From IMG/VR virus record IMGVR_UViG_3300042308_000967, positions 1 through 64,000 of that record: a DNA stretch of 64,000 nt, one strand, 5' to 3'. How positions within the stretch are numbered: the stretch's first letter is position 1; every line of letters begins with the position of its first letter. Made by a program: the position numbers and the translations under genes. The notes below the pieces were generated by a model. That model worked only from the letters and a program-made list of their open reading frames with translations. It was not told where the DNA came from and searched no databases. The DNA comes from a virus. This document shows, piece after piece, positions 29,836-38,400 of this stretch.

Positions 29836-29858
29836 AACCTCCCTTGTGGAGGTTTTCT
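29836..29858 (+). terminator. terminator of the small-gene/tRNA island
   Basis: A 7-bp stem AACCTCC / GGAGGTT (29836-29842 with 29848-29854) is followed by a T-rich tail (TTCTTGT). It closes the unit starting at the promoter at 27613. Confidence 0.8.
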
Positions 29859-29863
29859 TGTAT

Positions 29864-29871
29864 GATAAATA
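29864..29871 (+). promoter_or_regulatory. late promoter GATAAATA
   Basis: GATAAATA lies 20 bases before the ATG at 29892, immediately after the terminator; it restarts late transcription for the fibre genes. Confidence 0.65.
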
Positions 29872-29891
29872 CCTAAAAAGTATCTGAAAAG

Positions 29892-31166
29892 ATGGGTATT
29901 CAAATAAACGGAACTACCGATACTATTTCTGCAACTGATGGTGGTTTGGTTGTTTCTGGACAACAACTGACTGGAGTAACCAATCTTCAGATTAGTGGTA
30001 TTACTACAGTTGGTGCTGGATCAACTAGTGCTCCATCAATAACTCCAACAGGAGACAGTAATACCGGAATATTCTTTCCTACTGCTGATACCATTGCATT
30101 TGTTGAAGGTGGCGTAGAGTCCGCAAGGTTTGATAGTAATGGTAGATTTGGCTTGGGAACTTCTGCGCCTAGCGCAACCTTGGATGTTGTCGCCCCTGCT
30201 GGACCTGGTGCCACAAACTTCCGATTTGCTGCTCCAGACAACCACATTCTTAGCTTGCAACGCATTGCTCCTGCTGCAAGCCCAGGTAATTTAAATTTCC
30301 AAGTGTCTACGTTTGGCGCTGGAAATATCAATGCCGATAACACTCTGACACTTCAATCTGGCACTAATACTTCGATTGTTTTTAATACCTCTGGAGCAAA
30401 CGAACGCGCCCGCCTCGACAGCTCCGGCAGATTGTTGGTTGGCGCATCTTCGAGTCGTGCTGTTTCAGACTCTTCAGGAAACGGTCCTCAAGGGCACATA
30501 CAAATCGAATCTGCAAATAGTGGCGCACTAATAAGCATCATCTCGGCTGGCACGGCTGATGCTTTCCGCGCTGGAACTTTAAGTCTCGGACGACACAGAA
30601 ACTCCACAGTAGGCGGCACACCAACAGTAGTTCAAAGCGGAGATACTTTGGGCGCTATTTGCTTTGCGGGCGGAGATGGAACCGACATGCTCGCAAATGG
30701 CGCGTCTATTGTTTGCCAGGTAGACGGCACCCCCGGCGCTGACGACATGCCGGGCAGGCTTGTTTTTTCTACGACGGCCGACGGAGCAAGTCTTCCTACA
30801 GAGCGGATGAGAATCGCTCAAAATGGTGTTATTACTATTCAAAATGGTGCTGTTGCTGTTATTGGTACATTGACTGATGGCGCAACAATTACACCAGATT
30901 TTGCTGCAGATTGTAATTTCACCGTTACGTTGGGTGGATCACGTACAATTGCTAATCCAACCAACATTACCGCCGGACAAAGTGGTAGTATTTTTATTGT
31001 CCAAGATGGAACAGGAAGTCGAACGTTGTCTTGGGGTAGTTCCTGGGATTTCCCTGGCGGCACTGCACCAACCTTAACGACAACTGCTAATGCTGTAGAT
31101 CGTGTCGATTATGTTGTTCGCACCTCTACTTCTATCCATACCGTTTTTACTGCAAACTACTCATGA
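29892..31166 (+). CDS. tail-fibre protein, 424 aa
   Basis: The N-terminus (GIQINGTTDTISATDGGLVVSGQQLTG) and the repeats ITPTGDSNTGIFFPTADTIAF... and GRFGLGTSAPSATLDVV are typical of cyanophage fibre proteins; they form trimeric beta structures. Middle residues about 155-310 have a different composition and base content. The C-terminus (GQSGSIFIVQDGTGSRTLSWGS...) is a known fibre-end type. From about 30370 to 30830 the DNA is richer in GC than the flanks, suggesting an exchanged segment. It overlaps the next gene by 4 bases. Confidence 0.8.
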   Translation: MGIQINGTTDTISATDGGLVVSGQQLTGVTNLQISGITTVGAGSTSAPSITPTGDSNTGIFFPTADTIAFVEGGVESARFDSNGRFGLGTSAPSATLDVVAPAGPGATNFRFAAPDNHILSLQRIAPAASPGNLNFQVSTFGAGNINADNTLTLQSGTNTSIVFNTSGANERARLDSSGRLLVGASSSRAVSDSSGNGPQGHIQIESANSGALISIISAGTADAFRAGTLSLGRHRNSTVGGTPTVVQSGDTLGAICFAGGDGTDMLANGASIVCQVDGTPGADDMPGRLVFSTTADGASLPTERMRIAQNGVITIQNGAVAVIGTLTDGATITPDFAADCNFTVTLGGSRTIANPTNITAGQSGSIFIVQDGTGSRTLSWGSSWDFPGGTAPTLTTTANAVDRVDYVVRTSTSIHTVFTANYS

Positions 31167-33553
31167 GTATCTTTCATAACAACAGTCTTATTGGATCCAG
31201 TGGTCAAGGTGGATATACTATTTCTAGAAGCCTGCGGTTCAACTCAGCCGACTCGGCTTTTCTCAGCCGCACCCCCGCATCAGCCGGCAACCGCAAGACG
31301 TGGACCTGGGCGGGGTGGATGAAGCGGTCCAGCTTTGCCACCTTTCAGATGATTTTCCAGGCTGGAAACGTAAACGCCAGCGAAATATTCCTGTATTTTA
31401 TTGATGGCACTCTGCGTCTTTATCAGGACACCTCAAGCAGCGTCAATTTCAGCGTTGCGACCACAGGCGATCTGAGAGATCCTTCCGCGTGGTATCACTT
31501 TGTTATTGCAGTTGACACAACGCAAGCGACCTCCACGAACAGGGTCAAGCTCTACGTGAATGGCGTTGATCGGACGAACACTGCCGACACGTTCCCCTCA
31601 CTGAACCTGGACACCTACATCAACTCCACGCAGCAGCATTTCATTGGGACTCGCGTCGCCCAGATTCAGTACCTCGGTGCTTACCTTGCCGACATACACT
31701 TCATCGACGGCCAAGCGCTAACCCCCACCAGCTTCGGTGAGTTCTCCGCCACCACCGGCGTGTGGGTGCCGAAGGCGTATACCGGCACCTATGGCACCAA
31801 TGGGTTCCGCCTGACCTTCGCGGACAACTCCGCAGCCACGGCCACCACGCTGGGCAAGGATGCCGCTGGCAGCAACAACTGGACGCCGAACAACCTATCC
31901 GTCACCGCTGGTGCAGGCAACGACAGCCTCGTAGACGTTCCCGTCAACGGCAGCGAGGTTGATACTGGACTCGGGGCGCAGGTGCGGGGGAATTACTGCA
32001 CGTTGAATCCCTTGGACAGAGGGACGGCCGGGGCCGTAGGTATTGTTTTATCCAACGGAAATCTTAACGCTGTTACTCCTTCTGATGCAATTACGAGTGT
32101 ACGTGGAACAATAGGTGTTTCATCCGGCAAGTGGTATTGGGAAGTAACACCAACTGTTGATGGAAGCACGGCGATGATTGGAGTTGGACTGATTTCTGCC
32201 AACTTGAATAGCTATGCAGGCGTAAACGCAAGTTCTTGGGGGTATTACGCCGATGGTAATAAGTACTTTCAAAACATTAGTTCATCCTACGGATCTGCTT
32301 ATGGTAATGGCGACGTAATTGGCGTCGCGCTAGATGTGGATTCTGGAGCTCTGACATTCTATAAGAATGGAGTTAGTCAAGGGCAGGCTTTTACTGGGCT
32401 TAGTGGAACTTTATTCCCAATGCTAGGCGATGGTGGTACAATTGCTGCAGTTGCATTAACCGCCAACTTCGGCCAACGCCCATTCGCCTACACCGCCCCC
32501 AGCGGCTTCAAGGCGCTCTGCACGGCAAACCTGCCCGCACCGACGATTACACAGCCATCCACGGTGATGGATGTGAAGCTCTGGACGGGGAATGGCAGCA
32601 CGCAGACTATTTCGGGATTGGGGTTTAGCCCGGACTTTGTGTGGCTAAAGGGGAGAAGTGTACCCTATCCACATGGCCTGCATGATACCGTTCGCGGAGT
32701 AAACAGATTCCTAATCTCATCAACAACAGATGCCGAGATAGTCAACGAGCAAGATGGCTTTATATCTGCGTTTACTTCAGATGGTTTTACGATCTCTCCG
32801 GGAAGCAGGTCTTCTGCCACTTTTAATCAGAACAGCGCTACCTATGCAGGCTGGTGCTGGGACGCCGGCAGCTCCACCGTCACGAACACACAAGGCTCCA
32901 TCTCTAGTCAGGTGAGGGCTAATGCAAGTGCGGGGTTCTCTATTGTTAAATGGAACGGAACCAGTGCGAACGCCACTATAGGTCACGGACTTGGGATCGC
33001 TCCGCAGTTGATTATTCGTAAATATACAAATGATACTGACGACTGGTACACCTACCATGTAAGCGCCGGCACCAATAAATACTTCAGCCTCAACCGAACC
33101 ACGGAAGCGCTAACAAGCACGAGTATTTGGCAGAATACAGCTCCGACATCCTCCATTTTCTATATCGGTGGCGGCAATAACAATAGCAATTCGATTGCTT
33201 ACTGCTTCGCCCCAGTAGCCGGGTACAGCGCGTTCGGCAGCTACACCGGCAACGGCAGCACGGATGGTCCGTTTGTTTATACAGGGTTTAGGCCGAGGTG
33301 GGTGATGATTAAACGCTCAGATAACGTAGGAAGTTGGGGCATTCTTGATACTGCTAGAAATACTTTTAACGTTCAAGATAAATTACTCTGGTCAAACCTG
33401 TCAGACGCTGAAGGCACATTCACTATTTTTGATGTTCTTTCCAATGGTTTCAAGCTCAGGGAATCAACTAACGGATACAACACGTCTGGTGGCACCTACA
33501 TCTACGCCGCCTTCGCAGAGTCGCCGTTTGGCCTCAACAACCGCGCCCGCTAG
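31163..33553 (+). CDS. LamG/SPRY-like adhesin, 796 aa, mosaic GC
   Basis: Residues about 20-230 form a concanavalin/LamG-like domain (KTWTWAGWMKRSSFATFQMIF, VKLYVNGVDRTNTADTF, FIGTRVAQIQYLGAYLADIHFIDG). Residues about 310-435 resemble a SPRY-like domain (SSGKWYWEVTPTVDGSTAMIGVG; GDVIGVALDVDSGALTFYKNGV). The C-terminal 340 residues carry further beta domains with FVWLKGRS and a final IYAAFAESPFG. Both domain types commonly bind carbohydrate or protein ligands, so host recognition is likely. Base composition changes sharply inside the gene: line 31261-31320 has 42 of 60 GC, 32041-32100 only 22 of 60. Confidence 0.8.
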   Translation: MSIFHNNSLIGSSGQGGYTISRSLRFNSADSAFLSRTPASAGNRKTWTWAGWMKRSSFATFQMIFQAGNVNASEIFLYFIDGTLRLYQDTSSSVNFSVATTGDLRDPSAWYHFVIAVDTTQATSTNRVKLYVNGVDRTNTADTFPSLNLDTYINSTQQHFIGTRVAQIQYLGAYLADIHFIDGQALTPTSFGEFSATTGVWVPKAYTGTYGTNGFRLTFADNSAATATTLGKDAAGSNNWTPNNLSVTAGAGNDSLVDVPVNGSEVDTGLGAQVRGNYCTLNPLDRGTAGAVGIVLSNGNLNAVTPSDAITSVRGTIGVSSGKWYWEVTPTVDGSTAMIGVGLISANLNSYAGVNASSWGYYADGNKYFQNISSSYGSAYGNGDVIGVALDVDSGALTFYKNGVSQGQAFTGLSGTLFPMLGDGGTIAAVALTANFGQRPFAYTAPSGFKALCTANLPAPTITQPSTVMDVKLWTGNGSTQTISGLGFSPDFVWLKGRSVPYPHGLHDTVRGVNRFLISSTTDAEIVNEQDGFISAFTSDGFTISPGSRSSATFNQNSATYAGWCWDAGSSTVTNTQGSISSQVRANASAGFSIVKWNGTSANATIGHGLGIAPQLIIRKYTNDTDDWYTYHVSAGTNKYFSLNRTTEALTSTSIWQNTAPTSSIFYIGGGNNNSNSIAYCFAPVAGYSAFGSYTGNGSTDGPFVYTGFRPRWVMIKRSDNVGSWGILDTARNTFNVQDKLLWSNLSDAEGTFTIFDVLSNGFKLRESTNGYNTSGGTYIYAAFAESPFGLNNRAR

Positions 33554-33597
33554 TGCTCGTTAACCCGTCCTCGTAGTGAGCAACAATATAATGTTAT

Positions 33598-33605
33598 CAT
33601 AAATA
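33598..33605 (+). promoter_or_regulatory. late promoter CATAAATA
   Basis: CATAAATA lies 19 bases before the ATG at 33625, in the short AT-rich gap after the GC-rich adhesin gene. A second weaker copy (ACTATAAATC) lies directly before the ATG. Confidence 0.55.
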
Positions 33606-33624
33606 CTCATAAAACTATAAATCA

Positions 33625-34116
33625 ATGTTTATATTAGAAGGAAAACCATTAGCATTGGATACTCCATTTACGACTTCAGATGGAACGCAATATCCAGCAA
33701 ATTGGTTAAGGTTATCTTCACTCGAAGAAAAAGAAGCAATTGGTATCACAGAACAAGCAGATTCTCCAGTTTGGGACCAAAGATATTATTGGGGATATGA
33801 TGCTGATGGTAATCTAATTCCCAAGCAACTTGAAGATGAAGTAGTGACGCCAGAAGGTGGAGAACCATATACTCAAACGGGACTTAAGACACTTCATATT
33901 CAGCAGACAAAAGAAACAGCAAATAAACTTCTTTTACCAACTGATTGGTATATTGTAAGAAAATTTGAAAGAAATATTAATATTCCTACTGATGTTGCAG
34001 AGTATCGTGCAGAAGTAATTGCAGTTTCAGAACAAAGAGAAACTTTAATTTCTTCAGTAACAGCAGTACAAGATTTGGAAAATTTAATTCTTCCCGATTG
34101 GCCACGATTTAATTGA
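33625..34116 (+). CDS. tail-fibre-associated protein, 163 aa
   Basis: The protein starts MFILEGKPLALDTPFTTSDGTQYPANWLRLSSLEEKEAIGI, and has RYYWGYDADGNLIPKQL in the middle and a helical C-terminus with VAEYRAEVIAVSEQRETLISSV. Proteins of this layout are found beside fibre genes in many marine phages and may be fibre assembly factors; the family is not firmly identified. It has its own late promoter and is followed by a coiled-coil gene. Confidence 0.68.
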   Translation: MFILEGKPLALDTPFTTSDGTQYPANWLRLSSLEEKEAIGITEQADSPVWDQRYYWGYDADGNLIPKQLEDEVVTPEGGEPYTQTGLKTLHIQQTKETANKLLLPTDWYIVRKFERNINIPTDVAEYRAEVIAVSEQRETLISSVTAVQDLENLILPDWPRFN

Positions 34117-34118
34117 TA

Positions 34119-34126
34119 TATAAATA
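34119..34126 (+). promoter_or_regulatory. late promoter TATAAATA
   Basis: A perfect late consensus 20 bases before the ATG at 34147. Confidence 0.8.
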
Positions 34127-34146
34127 CTCCAAATTGATTTTTAGTT

Positions 34147-34347
34147 ATGACTGAACAACAAGAACATTTATCACAAGTCATTGAGCAACAAAAACAAGTC
34201 ATCAATGACATCAACAATTTGAATACTCAACTAAATGTAAAAAAAGAACTCCTATATAAACTTCAAGGAGTGATTGAATACCTAGAACAAGTAGGAGTTT
34301 CTCTTCCTCAAGAAGAAACTCCAGAAGAAGAAACAGAAGAATCATAA
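34147..34347 (+). CDS. coiled-coil protein, 66 aa (paralogue A)
   Basis: The product is a single coiled coil (EHLSQVIEQQKQVINDINNLN, LLYKLQGVIEYLEQVGVSLP) with an acidic tail (EETPEEETEES). The gene at 50281-50511 encodes a close paralogue. Both lie just before large fibre or structural genes behind a late promoter. Such short coiled-coil proteins may trimerise or act as fibre chaperones; this is inference. Confidence 0.75.
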   Translation: MTEQQEHLSQVIEQQKQVINDINNLNTQLNVKKELLYKLQGVIEYLEQVGVSLPQEETPEEETEES

Positions 34348-34360
34348 ATAGTTGCACCTT

Positions 34361-34445
34361 AATTGACTCGCAATCTATAAGGTAAGAAAGGAAGCAGAAA
34401 TGCTTCCTTTTCTGCTATAATACTAAATAATGATGCGAGTCAATT
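34361..34445 (+). promoter_or_regulatory. inverted-repeat leader of the HNH endonuclease gene
   Basis: The outer arms AATTGACTCGCA (34361-34372) and TGCGAGTCAATT (34434-34445) are a perfect 12-base inverted repeat. Between them lie a 10-bp terminator hairpin with GAAA loop (AAAGGAAGCA / TGCTTCCTTT, 34387-34410) and then TATAAT (34416-34421) and a late-promoter-like CTAAATAA (34423-34430). The endonuclease ATG follows nine bases after the second arm. Confidence 0.8.
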
Positions 34446-34454
34446 TAAGTTTCA

Positions 34455-35432
34455 ATGAACTATCTAAAAATTTATTGTAACCTCATAAGAAAGCTGAAAA
34501 AAAGAGGTTATACTAAAAAGAAAGCAAAAGAACTTGGAGTGTATGTAGAAGGACATCATACATTTCCTGTGAGCATCTTTGGTAAAAATAAAGGAATTGT
34601 TTATTTGACAGCAAGAGAGCATTATATTGCTCATGCACTTTTGGAAAAAATTTGTATGCAAAGATATGGGTTGATTCATTGGAAAACTAAAAAGATGACA
34701 AATGCTCATATTATTATGGGTGGTAGAGGTAAATATTGCAATTCTTATCTTTATGAAGAATCTAGAAAAAGATATAGTAGAGATAGGTCTGGTGTTCCTA
34801 TGAAAGAATCTAGTAAAATTAAGTTAAGAAATTATAGACTTGGAGCAAAACAATCTGTGGAATCTATAGAGAGAAGAAGACAAAAAAATATCGGCAAAAA
34901 AAGGACGGAAGATCAAAAATCAAGAATGTCTAAAGCGCAGAAAGGACTGAAGAAGTGTTTATTGAAAGTTGAAGAATTAGAATTTAAAAATAAATTTATT
35001 GATACAGTAGAAACTTCAAAAACCAAAAAAGAAATTATAGTTAAATTGGGAATGAACCCAAACAATGGAAGTTCTTTTGAGTCTATTGATAAGTGGTGTA
35101 ACTTTTTGAATTTAGATACAACTCACTTAATTGGTGCTGGTATTAATAAAGATAAAAAACACACCGAAGAAACCAGAGAAAGAATGGTAATTTCGAGAAG
35201 GGGTAAATTAAAAAGTGAAGAACATAAAAAGAGTATAAAATTATCAAATTGCAAATACGTTTATACATTTACTTCTCCACAAGGAATTATATTAGAAACA
35301 GTATTGTATACTGATTTTTGTGAGGAAAATGATTTGAATAAATGTAAAATAAGAGAAGTTGCAAGAGGTGTCAGAACTCATCATAAAGGTTGGAGAGTTA
35401 CGAGAAGACTAATAACTAAAGACGATAAATAA
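34455..35432 (+). CDS. HNH homing endonuclease with NUMOD-like repeats
   Basis: The 325-residue product has the HNH core YVEGHHTFPVSIFGKNKGI...LTAREHYIAHALLEK (residues about 29-65), with the catalytic HH and the second His in EHYIAH. The remaining part has basic repeats (SIERRRQKNIGKKRTEDQKSRMSKA; HTEETRERMVISRRGKLKSEEHKKS) like NUMOD3 motifs, and a C-terminal NUMOD1/helix-turn-helix-like end (FCEENDLNKCKIREVARG). Such free-standing enzymes cut related phage genomes at intergenic or genic sites. The gene lies between the coiled-coil gene and the VrlC-like gene; its leader is described separately. Confidence 0.87.
   Translation: MNYLKIYCNLIRKLKKRGYTKKKAKELGVYVEGHHTFPVSIFGKNKGIVYLTAREHYIAHALLEKICMQRYGLIHWKTKKMTNAHIIMGGRGKYCNSYLYEESRKRYSRDRSGVPMKESSKIKLRNYRLGAKQSVESIERRRQKNIGKKRTEDQKSRMSKAQKGLKKCLLKVEELEFKNKFIDTVETSKTKKEIIVKLGMNPNNGSSFESIDKWCNFLNLDTTHLIGAGINKDKKHTEETRERMVISRRGKLKSEEHKKSIKLSNCKYVYTFTSPQGIILETVLYTDFCEENDLNKCKIREVARGVRTHHKGWRVTRRLITKDDK
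35424..35431 (+). promoter_or_regulatory. late promoter GATAAATA for the 1818-codon gene
   Basis: GATAAATA overlaps the end of the HNH gene (its stop TAA lies in the motif) and is 29 bases before the ATG at 35461. Confidence 0.6.
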
Positions 35433-35460
35433 TTCATAACGGAATTTATAAGTTAATAAA

Positions 35461-38400
35461 ATGGGTCTTTCCAGATTATCAAATTTTTTGCGTAATACTA
35501 GAGGTGAGATTTTATATGTAGATCCTTCAAGTGCTGATTCTACAGATTCAGTAGAAAATCGTGGAAACAGTTTAACCCGCCCATTTAAGACAATTCAACG
35601 TGCATTAATTGAAGCATCAAGATTTTCATATCAACGTGGATTAGATAATGATAGATTTGGCAAGACCACTATTATGGTCTATCCAGGTGAGCATGTTATT
35701 GATAATCGTCCTGGATGGATTCCTTCAGATCCTAATGGTGGAACATTTAAATCAAGATCAGGAGAAACTGTAACTGATTTCCAACCTTTTGATCTAACCA
35801 CAAACTTTGATATTAATTCAGACAGCAATATCCTCTATAAGTTTAATAGTGTTCACGGTGGTGTGATTATTCCTCGTGGTACTTCATTAGTTGGTGTTGA
35901 CTTAAGAAAGACCAAGATTCGTCCAAAGTATGTCCCAGATCCACAAAACTCTAATATTGATAGATCTGCAATCTTTAGAGTAACTGGTATTTGTTATTTC
36001 TGGCAGTTCAGTATTCTGGATGCTGATCCAAATGGAACTTGTTATAAGGATTACACCTCAAATGCATATGTTCCTAATTTCTCTCACCATAAACTTACTG
36101 CATTTGAATATGCAGATGGAGTAAACAACATTGATATTGATGATGCATTCTTAAATTATTCTACAGACAAAACTGATCTTGATGTTTATTATGAAAAGAT
36201 TGGTATTGCTTATGGTCCTTCAAGCGGAAGAGAGATTCCACCCGAAGTTACAGGATCTCCACTAGATATTCAACCAAAGATTGATGAATATCGTATTGTT
36301 GGATCAACTGGCGGAAACGTAGGAATCACAAGTATTAAGGCAGGTGATGGTGTTGTAGCAACAAACGTTATTACTGTAACTTTAGAAGCAAATGCCCTAG
36401 GTCTTGATGTAGATACGCCAATTAGTATTGAAGGTATATCTGCTGCTGGTTATGATGGACAGTTTGTAGTTAGTGAAGTTCTAAGTTCAACACAAATTAA
36501 ATATCAAGTATCAAATCCACCAGTTAATGCACTTCCATCTGCAACTGGATCTAATCTTAGCATTACAACTGATACTGTAACTTCCGCATCTCCATACATC
36601 TTTAACATCTCTATGCGTTCCGTTTATGGAATGTGTGGACTACATGCTGATGGAAGTAAAGCATCAGGATTCAAGAGTATGGTTGTTGCTCAGTTCACTG
36701 GTATTGGACTGCAAAAAGACGATAATGCTTTCGTAAAATATAACACTTCTACGGGATTATTTGAAGATAACACTGTAAGTGGAAACGAAAATATTCATAG
36801 TGATTCAAGAGCAAGATTTAAACCTGTATATGAAAACTATCACATTAAGGCTTCTAATGAAGCATTTATTCAGGTAGTTTCTGTTTTTGCGATTGGTTAT
36901 GCACTTCACTTCGTTGCAGAGACTGGTGGAGACTTATCAATTACAAACTCCAACTCAAACTTTGGTGCTAAGTCACTTGCTGCATCTGGATTTAGAACCA
37001 CAGCATTTCCAAGAGATGATGTTGGTTACATCACTCACTTTATTCCTCCAAAAGAATTTGATACTACAGAGACAACACTTGAATTTACTGCAATTGATGT
37101 AAGTAGAACTGTTGGAATTGCATCAACGAATCGTCTTTATCTTTATAATGAAACTAATGCATCAATTCCACCTGACAACGTTATTGAAGGATATAGAATT
37201 GGTGCTAAATTCAATGATAAACTAAATGTTCTTTTATCGCAAAGTGGCATCACAACTCAGTACTCGGCAAGAATTATTATGCCAAGTACTCAATTTACTG
37301 GTAATGAACTAACTTCAGAGAAATCATATCGCGTTAATATTTCTGGAAGTTCAAATGCAATCTCAAGTAATATCATTACGCTGACAACAAATCATTCTTT
37401 AACTGATGGAGAAACTGTAAGAGTCATTAGTAGTAATGGACATCTTCCTGATGGACTTTCTCCAAATCAAGTTTATTATGCAATTACGACTGGAGTTTCT
37501 GGAAATCAACTGAAACTAGCACAAACTCTTAATGATGCACTTGATGGATCTGAAGTTACTCTGAATAATAAAGGTGGTCTATTAACGATTGTCAGTAGAG
37601 TTTCTGATAAGAATTCTGGTGATATTGGACATCCAATTCAATATGATTCAACCAACGGTCAATGGTATTTGAATGTTGGAACTGCATCTACTGATAATAG
37701 CCTCTATTCAGCACTTGTTGGATTTGGAACTGCAGTTCTTGGTACAGCAACTCCAAGAACATTTATTACTCGTAGATCTGATGTTCGTGCATTAAATGAC
37801 TCAATCTATAGAATTCGTTATGTCATTCCAAAGGATTCTGCAACAACTGCAAGACCTCCATCTGATGGATTTATCATTCAAGAATCAGGATCAGCACTTG
37901 GAACTACGGATACTGAAGTTGCTTATCAGTTCAATCCATCAACAGCAACTCTTGCAAATGTAACAAATCTAAGAAATCAAAGAGTTGTTGCAAATGCAAG
38001 TTGGGATGGAACAAGTGTAAATGTTATCACAGAACTTCCACATAATTTAACTGTTGGTTCTGAAGTTAATCTTGTAAACGTAACTAGTACTGGCAATCTT
38101 GCTGGTGCTGCAAACTCCGCATATAATGGAACATTTACAATTACTGGAATTAGCAGTTCAAAGCATTTCAGTTATGCATTGAGTTCAAATCCAGGAACCT
38201 TTACAAATAATATTACAAATCGTACAACATCACTTCCATATTTCCAAAGGAAGAAGTACAATAACACTTTCTTAGTCTATAGAACACAGGAAGTTCAGAA
38301 ATATATTAAGAATGAACAAGATGGTGTTTATCACTTAACTTTAATCAACTCATCTAACTCACCTAACGTATCCCCTTTCAACAACCTTAGATTCCTTCAA

